Source: Rhizophlyctis rosea (lineage: Eukaryota > Chytridiomycota > Chytridiomycetes > Rhizophlyctidales > Rhizophlyctidaceae). Taken from it: 64,000 nucleotides of DNA. Position numbers and translations under genes: made by a program. The notes beneath the pieces are model-generated. The model worked only from the letters and a program-made list of their open reading frames with translations. It did not search any database and had not been told where the DNA came from. The stretch is taken from positions 29,620 to 93,619 of the forward strand of contig JADGJC010000155.1 in NCBI GenBank assembly GCA_027596075.1, given 5' to 3'. How positions within the stretch are numbered: the first letter of the stretch is position 1; every line of letters starts with the position of its first letter. Below are positions 12,232 to 23,325 of this stretch, piece after piece.

Positions 12232-12456
12232 GTCTGCGAACGCGCTGAGTATGGTGGGGGTGGGGGCGGAGAGTGCGGATGGGGGGAAGAAGAGGAGCGC
12301 TGACGAGGCTTTGGGGATGAGGATGAGGGTGGGACGGGTGATGAGAAGGTTGTGGAGGATTTGCGGATTGGGGATGGGGATGAGGAGGGAGTTGGACGGA
12401 AAGACGATCGACCGAACAAGGTGCAGAAGACTGGGCCTGTTGAGGAGGGTGATTAG
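12232..12456 (+). pseudogene. Frameshifted fragment of the KKR/DEAFG acidic-protein gene
   Basis: One frame reads ESADGGKKRSADEALG, matching GAKKRSVDEAFG and GGKKRRVDEAFG in the intact gene at 14.5-15.7 kb. Just after the motif the coding sense moves to another frame: an acidic stretch DEDEGGTGDEKVVEDL ending NKVQKTGPVEEGD and TAG at 12454-12456, parallel to AKIRKTEKEDED and TAG in the intact gene. The shift sits at GCTTTGGGG (12308-12316), where the intact gene has one more T (GCTTTTGGGG). A one-base deletion therefore explains the break. Nothing upstream of about 12230 matches, so the fragment is also truncated. Confidence 0.65.
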
Positions 12457-13142
12457 TCATAGCAGGAAAGTGGTTGCGAAAGTGTGTGTTTTTCTTAGTC
12501 ATTTGCGATGCATTAGCTATTCCCTTTGCACATTCCGTTTCCCTTCTCCCTTTTGTTTTCGACTATCTAATACCGTGATAATATTTGACGTGAATCGGAG
12601 TTAATTGATGCGCTTTCTTTCGTATGGTTGCGTTCATTTTGTGTTGTGGAGGAGGGTCATCGTGCTCTGACAGCGGAGGAGCGACGGAAGTCGACTTAAG
12701 GGACGATCATAGATGATGTTTTCTTCAGGATGACGAATGTGACTCGCATGATGCAAGGCGAAAAAGTTAGAAGATATGGGGCATGGAAACAAGTTTCATT
12801 CTGTTGGATTCGCTTTGAGAAGAAATGTGTGAAACCAGGCGTTCACAGCACATGCCAACACATAACATCAACACATCTAAAATTGAGTAGGAAAGGTTCG
12901 CCAAGTGGTGGAATGTTCAAGCCTGAATCACCAGTCAAGCGACAGCCTCACAAGAAATCCGAACACACAACGAAACGTGTTAGAGAAAACTGATAGCTCT
13001 TCTAGGCATTGTCTTGATTTGCTTGCGGGTCTTGACAGTGCTTGCGGGTCTTGACACCTTCCTGATGTATTGTGTCCCGCATATTGCAAAGAAGAAAAAA
13101 GTGGCATGCAGACAGCTGTCACTGGAAACGTGACATAGTGTG
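12457..13142. repeat. Spacer with a 19-bp tandem duplication
   Basis: No gene recognised. At about 13021-13058 a unit beginning GCTTGCGGGTCTTGACA occurs twice head to tail. The stretch lies between the KKR relic and the first copy of the dispersed repeat. Confidence 0.45.
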
Positions 13143-14110
13143 TTGTGGGTGCACTGGACTACAACGCCCAAGTGCGGGATTTATGATAGTGAAGGAAACC
13201 CACCAAACCTCACTTTAGCTATATACAAAAGTACATATATAGAAGTAACAGAAAGTTCTAAAAAGTCTCTAAACGTTTCAGAGAGTTCAAAGTCCCAAAA
13301 AAGTATCAGAAGGTCCAAAAAAAAAAGTCCCAAAAAGTCCTCCCGCTTCTAACTAACACCCGACCCGCCTACAACCCAAGTCTTGAATCAGAACCAACAA
13401 CCTTGGCCTGACGTCCTAGAAGGAGAGAATATGGAGTCCCCGTGTGGAGTCCTGCGCAAAAAAAGAACCGGAAGTCAGAAACGGGTATCCAACACTTGGA
13501 TAGAGAATTGACCCAACTCACCATTCCGACCCTCAAGGGTCTGCAGTTGCCACGACAACCCGGTTCGGGACTCACGTCAGGAACACCCTATCGACACAAG
13601 CCCGCTTGCGCCGGTGGTCGCCCGGTTCCGTAAAAAACGGATCCAGCAAGGCCAAGGAACGTCATGCTCCCTTAAAGGCCCCAGGTGAACGGACAATGAG
13701 GTCTTGTTGATCCGGCCCCCGTAAAAGTTGGTGGCGGTCAGTACGACTGCGGCTTACGCACCCCATATGACTTGCACAGAGACGGCGTTACGAAGGTGGG
13801 TGGTGTCGGTGTCTGAGAATGGGGAAAGAAATTGAGTCGAGGTCATGGATGGATGGATGGATGGATGGATGGATGGATACTTTACCGTAGAGTGGCCTTC
13901 CTCGAAGCAGAAATAATGACGTTGTAGTTGCAGGAAGGCGAAAAGTGTCCAAACCTAGAAAGAAAGGAAATGAGTGGACAAGGAAGAAAGCTGGAGGACA
14001 GAGTGACGCCAGTTCCATATATGGCCCACCATTGATCGACATTTTGAAGCCACACGGGGCTTGTTGAGGCTTGTCAGGGTACTTAGTAAGTGAACAGTCG
14101 TGCACTTCCA
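13143..14110 (+). repeat. Dispersed repeat, copy 1
   Basis: It aligns along its whole length, by eye at clearly above chance, with 16120-17040 on the same strand. Shared anchors in order: GTGCGGGATTTAT, GGAAACCCACCAAACCTCAC, GACGTCCTAGAAGGAGA, ACCATTCCGACCCTC, GGTAAAAAAC-type hairpin, TTACGCACCCCATA, a GGAT microsatellite (13846-13879) and CACGGGGCTTG. It codes for no protein I recognise and shows no clear terminal repeats. It contains conserved hairpins (see findings). It could be a non-autonomous mobile element or a segmental duplication. Confidence 0.75.
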
Positions 14111-14498
14111 AACATACGAGTATATGTAATGTGCTTGCCTCACTGACTCGGTCGGACGTCCGGACTTCCCGTTTGGGTTTGATTGATTGGTGGGACCTGG
14201 ACACCTTTTCAAGGGCCAAAAGTTGGGCCTTGCAATTGAGTTGGATTGACGACCCACTCACTAAAAGGTCAAGCGGGGGATCGTGCACCGCATCGGAGGG
14301 GTAAAGTGGACCAAAATTCTGGCCTGTCAGGAGATTGGGATGAGCGAAGCATGGCGATGAATGGCAGCGGCTCGGAAAATTTGTGCACAGCAGACTGTTG
14401 ATGCCTTTAGAACGGTGATATGGTCTTCAAGAGCCAAAACGCCCGCTAACCACAGTTTCCCTTCCTTGTCCATTGTTGCAACCACTTGATAGGTATTT
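14111..14498. other. Upstream region of the KKR/DEAFG gene
   Basis: About 390 bases without a credible open frame. Presumed promoter of the gene starting at 14499, but no clear TATA element stands out. Confidence 0.35.
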
Positions 14499-15680
14499 AT
14501 GTCAAACATTACGGGTGCGTTTGGCAACGAACGCAATCTACCGACCGCAAATCAACGCCAAATCGAAAGGTCTCACGTTCCCGTCACGCCTGGCGTCCCG
14601 GCGCGCGACCGCCCTCCACGCACTCCCCAATCTCCGCGCCTTCCCGCGCGCTCTCTCTCCGCACTCGCACCACTTCCCGTTGGGCCCCCCATACTCCCCT
14701 CACCACCTCCAATTCAAAATATGCTCCCTGCACAGAGCCAGAGCGTCTCGACAACAAGTTCCGTTAGCACTCCAATCAATGCCCCTCCACTGACAACACC
14801 CAATCCCTCCATCCCCATCCCCAACACCACCTCCTCCGTATCCGTCGCAGCAGCAACACCCGACGCATCCATTCCTGCAGCACTAGGAGCTGCTAACAAT
14901 ACCACTGGCAGTGATACAGTTGCGGTTCCCAGTGTAACGACGGGTGTCGTTATTGCGGAGGTGGCTAAGGAGGGTGATGCGAGTGGTGGGAGTTTGGGGA
15001 CGCCGGTTGAGGGTGGGCAGGGTGCGAGTGGGATGGTGGAGGGTGTTGTTGGTGGGATGGTTGGAACGGTTGACGTTGAGAGTGAGGAGGGGGCGGAGGG
15101 GACGGGAGAGGCGGAGGAGGAGGATTTGGCGGTGCATTTGGAGGTCGTGGTTAATCCGGAGGGTTCTGGGAAGGGGAAGGCGAAGGAGGTGGGTGCGGAT
15201 GATGCGTGTGTTTTGGCGGATGAGGAAGCGAATGATGGGAGTGGGTTCGAAGTTGCTAGTGGAGCTAAGAAGCGCAGTGTTGATGAGGCTTTTGGGGAGG
15301 CTGAGCAGGAGGGAAAGGAAAAGAATGGGAAGAGGGTTGCGGTTGGGGTGGAGGTGGATGAGGGGTTGAGTAAGGGGGTTGTAAGTAGTGTTAGTGTGGA
15401 GGTGGGTGGGACGACGACGGGGACCGTTGCCGAGGAGTTTGGAGGGAAGGGGGTGGGCGGATCAGTTGGCAGTTTGACAAGGAATGAGATGGGAGGCAAG
15501 AAGCGGAGAGTCGATGAGGCATTTGGAGCTGACAATGAGGAGGAAGGTTCGGATGGAGCTGCGGAGGGGTTCGCGGGGGGAGGTAAGGAGGGAAGTGGTG
15601 CGGGTGGTGGGTATGTGGCGAAGGAGGGTGTTGGTGCACCGGCGAAGATTCGGAAGACTGAAAAGGAAGACGAAGACTAG
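14499..15680 (+). CDS. Acidic low-complexity protein with KKR-DEAFG repeats
   Basis: A single open frame of 393 codons from ATG to TAG with no intron needed. The N-terminal 100 residues are Pro/Arg/Ser-rich, followed by a Ser/Thr-rich stretch and then a long Gly/Glu/Val-rich acidic region. The motif KKRS-V-DEAFG appears at about residue 258 and again as KKRRVDEAFG at about 338; the C-terminus AKIRKTEKEDED repeats the basic-then-acidic theme. The KKR clusters resemble short nuclear localisation signals, so a nuclear, largely disordered protein is a reasonable inference. No catalytic domain is visible. Strand-symmetric low complexity makes the minus frame open too, but the repeat of a specific peptide favours this frame. 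A frameshifted relative lies at 12.2 kb. Confidence 0.6.
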   Translation: MSNITGAFGNERNLPTANQRQIERSHVPVTPGVPARDRPPRTPQSPRLPARSLSALAPLPVGPPILPSPPPIQNMLPAQSQSVSTTSSVSTPINAPPLTTPNPSIPIPNTTSSVSVAAATPDASIPAALGAANNTTGSDTVAVPSVTTGVVIAEVAKEGDASGGSLGTPVEGGQGASGMVEGVVGGMVGTVDVESEEGAEGTGEAEEEDLAVHLEVVVNPEGSGKGKAKEVGADDACVLADEEANDGSGFEVASGAKKRSVDEAFGEAEQEGKEKNGKRVAVGVEVDEGLSKGVVSSVSVEVGGTTTGTVAEEFGGKGVGGSVGSLTRNEMGGKKRRVDEAFGADNEEEGSDGAAEGFAGGGKEGSGAGGGYVAKEGVGAPAKIRKTEKEDED

Positions 15681-16119
15681 ACGTGGTTCGGATAGTGTAT
15701 TCGTGACATGGGTGTAGGATATGGATTTGTGTTGCGGCGCTTGGTGTTGGTGTTTCTGCTATAGTGTATTCTGTTTTTGCCGTTTTCTTCTTTCCTGTGT
15801 GAGGATATGGAATATATGATTTGATCCATGTGTACTTCGTCGTCTCTTATATGTCGTATTATGCCACCAACTCTGCAATCGGTTTTCATCAAGTGTTCTG
15901 CGGTTCGAAGACATGTGTCAAGCAGTCAATGCAGATTGGAAAAGCGCAAGCCCGTCAAACTGTCAAGAATTGCTATCAAGAAAACCCCATGATGATGCGG
16001 ACGAGCGAGGTGATTATGCTTTTTGTTCTTATCCATCAAAATCACATTTCTTGCAGCCACTGTATCACGAAATGCATTGAAACAGGTATAAATACGGCGA
16101 AGATCGTGAGTTGCAAATA
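15681..16119. other. Intergenic
   Basis: Sequence between the KKR gene stop and the second dispersed-repeat copy. AT-richer than its surroundings; one short frame only. Confidence 0.4.
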
Positions 16120-17040
16120 TTTTGTGGGTGGCTAGAAGCCCGAGTGCGGGATTTATTATAGTGAGGGAAACCCACCAAACCTCACTCTACATACATATAT
16201 ACAGAAGGTCCAAAAAGTCTGAAACGTAGCAGAAAGTCCCAAAAAGTCCCAAAAAGTTTCGAACGTGTCAGAAAAAGTCCTAAAAGTCCGCCCCCCACCT
16301 CCCCGACGCCGCCTACAACCCAAAGTCTTGATCAGAGCCAACACCCTTGGCCCGACGTCCTAGAAGGAGAAATTATGGAGTTTCCGGATGGAGTCCTGAG
16401 CAAAGGGACGAAAGTCAGAAGCGGTATCCAACAAACGAAAGACAAGCGACCAACTAACCATTCCGACCCTCGAGGGTCTGCAGGTGCCACAAGCAGCCCG
16501 GTTCAGGAGCTCACGTCAAGCTCACCCTATTGGACCCATCGGCTTTCACCGACAGCCAACTCCAGTTCGGTAAAAAACCGATCTGACCGGACCAGAGAAC
16601 GTAATGCTCCCCTTACGTGGCCCGAGGTGAAGGGACTGTGAGGTCTTGTAGTCCGTCCCCCAAGAGGTTGGTGGCCGTTAGTACGGTTTGCGGTTTACGC
16701 ACCCCATAAGTAGACCGTCTTCGGGTATCGTCAGTGCCTAAGAATTGGGGAAGGAAAATGGCATCGAGGTGAGCAAATGTGTTCTGTCGCGAGAAAGTGG
16801 ATGGATGGATGGATGGATGTATGGATGGATACGTACTCTTCTTGAGAAACCATGTTGAAGGTGATGACAAGGCTGGCAAGAGCATGTGTCGACACCTAGA
16901 GATCAAAATGTTAGAGGGGATGAAGAAGAAGCTTGGAGGAAAACCAGTGCTGATCTTACTGAGGGACTGACTGTCAATCAGCCACGCGGGGCTTGTGAGG
17001 CTTGTGCGGGTCCAAATGTCACACCGAGTCACTGGATAGC
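16120..17040 (+). repeat. Dispersed repeat, copy 2
   Basis: Second copy of the element at 13143-14110, same orientation, same order of anchors, including the GGAT microsatellite (about 16797-16832, with one GTAT interruption) and CACGCGGGGCTTG near 16983. Differences are mostly substitutions and short indels spread along the length. Both copies follow a KKR/DEAFG sequence, which hints that the two travelled together. Confidence 0.75.
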
Positions 17041-18059
17041 CCTTAATTTGCACGTGCTTTGTGTACTTGCTTTGTTTACGTAAGTAAGCACACTTATATA
17101 TAACTGTTCAGCACCTGCAACACAAGAATCATCCTTGGGAACTGGCACCACAACTTTGAAATGATGTCAAAAGGAGCATAGACTTTTCAATAGTACGACA
17201 GCAACTGCTTTTTGTGGTGCGGGAGTGGGCAATCGAATGCATCCAATCAAAATGGTAAAAGGCATTAGTTATGAGATCAAAAAAATTACCGAAAGGTGCA
17301 TAGCAGAGTCGGGTGCGTTAATGAAACTGTTCCTGAACAACCGGGTTGTCTAATTGAGGGGACTTGGCTTGGTCGGGTTTCGGTGCTTGATTGTAAAACC
17401 CCGCCCGCACTAAGTAGATGAGGTTGTCCGTGAAGGACCAACCAGAGGATTAGAGATTTCTCCCATCCAACATCATGGTAAACATCGGCCTTTGGTTGAA
17501 TCAAGTGTAAATACCTTTATTCACTTTTAGAACCGCGATTGTTATGACCGTCCAACTTCCCTTCCCGACCATTCGAATCCTTGAACAGCGCGCTGCATTG
17601 GACAAAAAAAAAGATTGCGCATCCGTCAAGCAGCAATAGATGTCCGCAATTTGCATCATATTGCCGAACTACTAATTTCTGACACACATCATTGGATGGA
17701 ACGCATTTTGCGGTGTCCGAATCGCGCTGCTTGAAGGTCGGGAGGTCCACTGTCACACAAAACTTCGGACAACCGGACAACCGGACATGAAATCCAATTA
17801 CAGTAATTTGCACACCAGCATGTTGAAAGCACTTCAGCACCTCCCGCTCACCTCCCTCAACTTTTCAACAAATCTTTGCCTACATACTTCAATGCACTCG
17901 TCCAGATCCTCGTTATCCTTGCTATTTTCCTGATTTTCCAAAAGACTGCCATACATAATCCCAGGTCCACGCCTCCGTCTTGTTTTTGCCGGACAGCAAA
18001 ACCCCTCCCCACCTCCTCCTATTGTCCTAGGCATACGTGTTGTTTTCGAAAACCAGAAT
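17041..18059. other. No gene recognised
   Basis: Short frames only. One minus-strand frame (17840-17517, about 107 codons) is open from an ATG but matches nothing I know and has no codon or splice support. Confidence 0.35.
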
Positions 18060-18797
18060 ATGCCCCAACCTCCACCTCTTCTCGCTGCCCCTCGTATCCG
18101 CTTCATCAACGCCGTACCTCCCGCACAGGCTGAATTGCGTGCATGTCAGCAACGCCTCCCCAAATGTCAACGTCTGACCTCCAACGACATTCAATTTACC
18201 ACAATGGCCATGCTCCTCTCCGCAACTTTGTACCAATTTGGAAGATACAGCAAGCGTCGGTGCATTTCTGGAAGCGACATCAGGGCATTCTGCAGAACGG
18301 AACCATACACCCATCACGATCTAGTGAACAAAGTTGCCTACCTGCTTCGTGTGTCGCAAACTTATTCCTTCGTCATGTCGAACATCGGAAACAACGACTC
18401 ATCCTTGGCTCGTCAGTCGCCAGATGCCCTTCATGCCTCGTTCGAAAACAACAGCAAAATATGGCGCACGTTGGTACCTTTCGGGGGTCACTTCCAGGTT
18501 CTCAGCATCATTCATCAACTCGATGGGCTGGTGCGGGAAGGCAAAACCTTGATGGCCTATTCTATGCCTCGATTTCATGTTGGAGACTATTGTTTCATGC
18601 ATGGCTTCAAGTTCTGCCCATCGGGTGTTGGCCTGGTTTTATGTCCGGTCCGGCGTGCAAAGTATGTCCAATGCGGGTCCCTCCATCTCGAAGCTGTTGG
18701 ACGCTGTTCCGGGTTTGCGGGAGAAACTAGGGTACTAGGGCCAAAATCAGACTATGTGGACGAGTTCAGGAGAGTCCAGGCCAGTGCGGTTTCTTGA
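18060..18797 (+). CDS. Hypothetical protein, 245 residues
   Basis: An ATG-to-TGA frame of 245 codons with no intron. Parts read like a folded protein (HDLVNKVAYLLRVSQTYSF, GGHFQVLSIIHQLDGLV), but a second plus-strand frame (18143-18730) is equally open, so the coding frame is not certain. No signal peptide, membrane segment or known motif. It could be a lineage-specific gene or a decayed one. Confidence 0.3.
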   Translation: MPQPPPLLAAPRIRFINAVPPAQAELRACQQRLPKCQRLTSNDIQFTTMAMLLSATLYQFGRYSKRRCISGSDIRAFCRTEPYTHHDLVNKVAYLLRVSQTYSFVMSNIGNNDSSLARQSPDALHASFENNSKIWRTLVPFGGHFQVLSIIHQLDGLVREGKTLMAYSMPRFHVGDYCFMHGFKFCPSGVGLVLCPVRRAKYVQCGSLHLEAVGRCSGFAGETRVLGPKSDYVDEFRRVQASAVS

Positions 18798-19657
18798 TGA
18801 ATTCGGTACGGGCGGGGGAAACTTGGCCAACTACCGGGTGTTGAAGAAGAAGATGGGAAGGGGAAGCACATCATGAAGGGCTGACGGGATTCCGCTCAAT
18901 ATGTAATAATTTATTCGGATGTTGAAAATTGTGGGGTAATTTTTGTAATAATCACCACGCACTTTCTTTTATATGTACGTCATGCTTGTAAATATCCTTG
19001 CACTCAACTTCTGGATATATAAACACGTAAGTAAGAAGCTGGACTGCAGTCATGATTCCGTGGTCTGACCGACGATGGACTAGTTGAGATCGCGGTCGAG
19101 TAAATCAATGTTGGGGTTTTCGGACAAGTTACTAACGCTCAGCTGGATCAGAAGGTTTAAACCCATCACATTCAACTTGAAGGTCAAGGCAATGTCGACA
19201 CATTCAGAAAATCTGAAAACAACACTGGGACCAAATGGCTCTGCCCAAGCCATCAGCGGGAAAAAAAAAAAACTGAACTATTTCAAGACACAGGCTTCAA
19301 CTGATCAAGGTTTACCCAAGAGAGGTGCATGAATAGTTCGGTTACATCCTCATCTCTGGTTGCACCTCTCCAGACACGCGGGGAGTGTAAAGAGACGCAA
19401 GTCAGACTGGAAAAGAAAAAAATACGAATCCAGTCTAACAACATGCATTCGATGAACCATAAATGGTAGATGCATTCCAGTCGGTCACCATCAATTTCTA
19501 GGACGCACCGGCGCTGGTGTCTCCTGAACACCACCCCGCCTTTCAAAACATGCGCGATGAAGTGACTTGAGGACGCCTGAAAACCCCCAAGTCACCGATG
19601 ACGTAGGTCGCCTACAGCATATCCCGTCTGGCTTATTTCCACTCCTTTACATTCCAG
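18798..19657. other. No gene recognised
   Basis: AT-rich spacer downstream of the hypothetical gene and downstream of the convergent AlkB-like gene. Short frames only, including a run of A near 19262. Confidence 0.4.
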
Positions 19658-22063
19658 TCACCCCGAATCCCTCAACATCAACAATCCACTCGCCCCCTCC
19701 AACCGCCCAATGGCATCCCCACCCACGGCATCCTCATTACCATCCACTGCCCGCAACATAACAGTCTGGTCAGATTCCCTCCATTCCCCTGTATCATCTA
19801 GTACCGAGTTGCTCGTCTCCTCGCACTTCTTTGTCATCCGCCTAGCCGTGATCCCAAACCGTAGACCCTGCGGCATTACGGCATGTTCGTAGTGGCGTTG
19901 GACTTCTTTGCCGTACTGTGCGATGGGCAGTAGAGGAGTGTGAGAGAGGGTAAGATCAACATTACATGTGAACGGACACAGCGATCTTCCAACCAGGAAG
20001 ACGCGATGCATGACGCTGCGAGGAACGTACCATTGTGACCACATCACCATGTTTCAACAAAAGTTTCAGAACTACTCTATTTGGTTCTGCTCGTCTTTTG
20101 GAGGTCTCTGCTTGACCCCCTTCTTCTTCCTGATGATACGCAACTGCGCCACTATATTCATTCTCTACTCCGCCCAAGCTTTTGGTCTGATCAATTGTCC
20201 TGTCTCCATCGCCTGCACCCACCACTCCACGCCAATCCGTAACATCCATGACATCCTCTTCCATTTTCACAACTGGTTCCCCTCCACCGGGCTTATCCTT
20301 AAATGTCCCTTCCTCGACTTTGACCACAACCACATCCCCGTCCTCTCCCTTAAGCCTCTTCAAGGATCCTCCATGCTCCTCCTTCATTCTCCGCTTCTTT
20401 GGCACCTTCCTTCTGAACCTCATTATACAGTCGCTCCCCAAACTCCATCCAACGATTGGCCCGTTGACCTCCTTCTCGCCGTCATCGTGGAAGGACATTT
20501 TTTGGCCTGCGATGTGAGGGATAGGTGACTTCTAAGGATCATATTTTTGTATGTTGAACAGCCCGTACCTGTCATGTAGCCGATGCAAAGCACTTCATTT
20601 AATTCCGTTGACGAAAGCGATTGCATTAGAGCATGGGCTTCGCGAACTGGTAGCGGTGACTGTGAGAGGGGTGTTGCGGGCAAGTCTACTGAGTGTCTAA
20701 TCAATAGCATATGAGATAGGATTGCAGTGATGGATTATGAATGTAATGACATTTAATACCTACCTGTAAGCTTCGCCGGCATTGAATGAGAAGTTCTGCG
20801 TCAGGAACCCTTTCACTAAATCGGCAATGTCGAGAGCAAGGGTCAAAAAGGAAACGGCATATAGTAAAGATGCTTTCGACCTCAAAATTTGAAGATCCAA
20901 TATACCTCGATGCGCCAAAAACCTCCACCGTCTCAAGTCCACGCCTCCCTTCTGAAATTCCTGAAACAGCCGATCCGCCTCCCGCCTCAACGGCATCAGC
21001 CCATGGCACATCACATGCTCGATCCGGCCACCGTCCGGTAAGAAGTATGTCATTCTCAGTGCTCCACAACACGGAAATTGATCCGCTACATCCAGTTGTA
21101 TAGCTATATTAGAAGAAGGCAGCACAAATAATCGCCCATAAACCGATTTCCAATCCTGTATTGGACGGACGTGGGGAGGGAGGAGGTTATAGAATGGGAT
21201 CGGATTGTGCTGGTAGTGTTTTGCGTACTATTGTTGCATTGATTTTTGAGTTGAAGCGGGTTGCAACGATCATCAGGGGACCCATCCCGACCTACATGGC
21301 AGCTTGGACATTGCCATTTGGACCAATGTTCTCGGCATGCGATGCGGTAGCAGTTGGGGCAACGCAGCGCGCAAGGCATGAGACGCTCCATTTCTGGTGT
21401 TGGAGGATCCGAAATGATGGAATGAGGTGGAAATCTGGGATTCAGCGGAGGTAAGAAAAATTTGGGCATCCTTAAATCTTTTCATGAAAGGATCAAGACG
21501 TCACACCTACATGCGTTCCATTTCCTCACCCAACAAAGCTGGTCTCAAAAAAGCAGGATTGTATTCCATCTCTCCAGCTCTTATCCAAACCGCTTCTCTC
21601 CACCTTCCGTGACCTATACACCAAAACCGCTTGCACGATGGGCTCAGACACATCCATTCCGTGTAAATGCGGGGCGACTCAGTTTCGCACAATGAGCAGA
21701 GCAAGGTCTCGATAGGTTCACGCAGCGATTGTTCATTGGACGTCATGAACCAGGCGTCAGTGGTGTTGGTCTCCAGGAACTGATAGCGGAACTTCCAGCG
21801 GAGAAAAGGGGTTTGGCCATCATCGGAAGTGAATTGAGAACTTTGAGATGACGCAGATGTGAAATCGGGCTCTGGCCAGTAATGGGTTATGATATACCTG
21901 TGTAAGGATGTCAAAACAATGACGATATAATAGATTGACCAATGCAACGGGTATCCAACCATCCTAAAACACAATATCGATGCGGTATTTCGAAATCAGC
22001 TAAAGAGTATCCAGAGCCCATTATTGCCACTATTGGCTTTCGCAGTTTATGATTATTGATCAT
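19658..22063 (-). CDS. AlkB-like Fe(II)/2-oxoglutarate dioxygenase, fungal two-zinc-ribbon type
   Basis: Eight exons on the minus strand. The N-terminal block (SGYSLADFEIPHRYCVLG, then YIITHYWPEPD) precedes a Cys4 element, CSLC...WMC...C (near 21690), and a second one, CPNCYRIACREHWSKWQCPSC (near 21350). The catalytic part follows: TYFLPDGGRIEHVMCHGLM, ADRLFQEFQ, a region ending TQNFSFNAGEAYR, GYMTGQKMSFHDDGE with the HxD iron ligands (exon from 20506), and YEHAVMPQGLRFGITARR with the distal His and the 2-oxoglutarate Arg (exon from 19915). Introns at 20816-20905, 20697-20763, 20507-20568 and 19916-20030 all close in phase; the 21.1-21.3 kb junction is unsettled. Family enzymes oxidise methyl groups; the substrate is unknown. 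A charged insertion of about 110 residues splits the HxD from the distal His. The start is taken as the ATG at 22063, though the frame is open further up. Confidence 0.8.
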
Positions 22064-23325
22064 TGCAGATATCGATCGGTCAGTCTCTGCTTGGGATTCT
22101 AGCAAGATGCTGGCATGTGTGGTTCCTCCTCCGATGACGGATTCAGAGTGTGAAGAAATGGCTGCAGGCGATTGTGCTTGGGCCAGACTGTTCCCTTCAG
22201 CTTTACCGCCAGCATGAGATATGTAGACCTTCCCTGCCCATCGGTCTCTAGGCGCAGAGAATCCTTTGGAGGCGTGTTAGGGCCGTTCCGCTATTTGCAT
22301 ATTCCCCCAATATTCATAAGTCATACCGTCGATCAATTGCCCATGCACGATCTTGTTCTTGCTATAAACCCCTCCTGATTCGATGTCAGCTCACCAATTG
22401 TGCTTGGTGCCGTACGTAATGGAGCTTGCCTTGGTACGATCTAAAGTATGGACAGCCTAGGCCAGAAGTTTCTCAACAAATCACGCAACCACATTTCGAC
22501 ATTCGTAGAGAATGACTTTCTACCTTCACACAGCTCCTGCCTCGTTTCACACCAGACGGTAGGTTGCCCAATTGTGCGTGCAATGGGACTGAGTGCAATG
22601 ATTTCGGGGGGTTCGTGGTCCAGTTGGACTTCGGCCCCTTGCCAGGTAATGTTCTTCTGCTTCATAATGGGCTTCGTCTTCCTGGCGATTTTGACTATAA
22701 CCGAGGTATCGGAGAGTATTGAGGACGCGTCTTTGACTATTGAATGTCCCAAAATGGCCTACGAAAGGTGCACTTGCATATGGATGGCCAGTCTGCACTT
22801 TGGTTGGGCGGGGCGGTGCTCCAGTGTTCCAAGGGGTAATGGCGGCTGTCAAAAGTGAGCACTGCGGCCTTCAGACTCTTGTGGTAAGCATATGGTTCAC
22901 ACCGTAGTAGCCGGAGCTGTTTATACTCTTGACAACGCCCTGGGCACAACCATACTGCAATTGTTAACGGGGCATGAATATTGGTACAAAACCGCCAAGG
23001 TACTCACTCAGAAGGCTGGGAACCAGAAGAACGTTTCAGGGTCTGTGGAGCCGCCTTCGGAGGTTTTCGGGCAAGCAGTGTGACACAAAGGACGCGAGGG
23101 TCCTAGAACCAGACAGCCATTTTCTCACGCCCATGAAGCAAATGTCTGTAGTCTGTAGGTGGGCCATACCGGTGGGAGCTGCGTTAGGAGTGGTAGGTTG
23201 GTATAAAATGAAGGTTATGAACACTTCCCTCTCTCGCCCTCTCCCTCTCTCCCTCTCTGCCTTCCTTTCCCTCACTACCACAATCCCACAATCCAACGCG
23301 ACACGAAAAATGGTGAGTAGACGGT
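22064..23325. other. Upstream of AlkB-like gene, unresolved
   Basis: Open but unassigned frames on the minus strand: about 22295-22064, continuous in frame with the AlkB start region without another ATG, and 22949-22441 (contains GAEVQLDHEPPEIIALSPIA). They may be extra 5' exons of the AlkB-like gene or a separate gene. A CT microsatellite lies near 23227-23262. Confidence 0.3.

Noticed and set aside
14714..15535. Long minus-strand frame opposite the KKR/DEAFG gene (Ser/Pro/Thr-rich).
   Set aside because: It mirrors the low-complexity plus strand; the repeated KKR-DEAFG peptide and the 12.2-kb paralogue support the plus frame.
13143..17040. Dispersed repeat as an autonomous transposon.
   Set aside because: No transposase, reverse transcriptase or clear terminal repeats seen in either copy.
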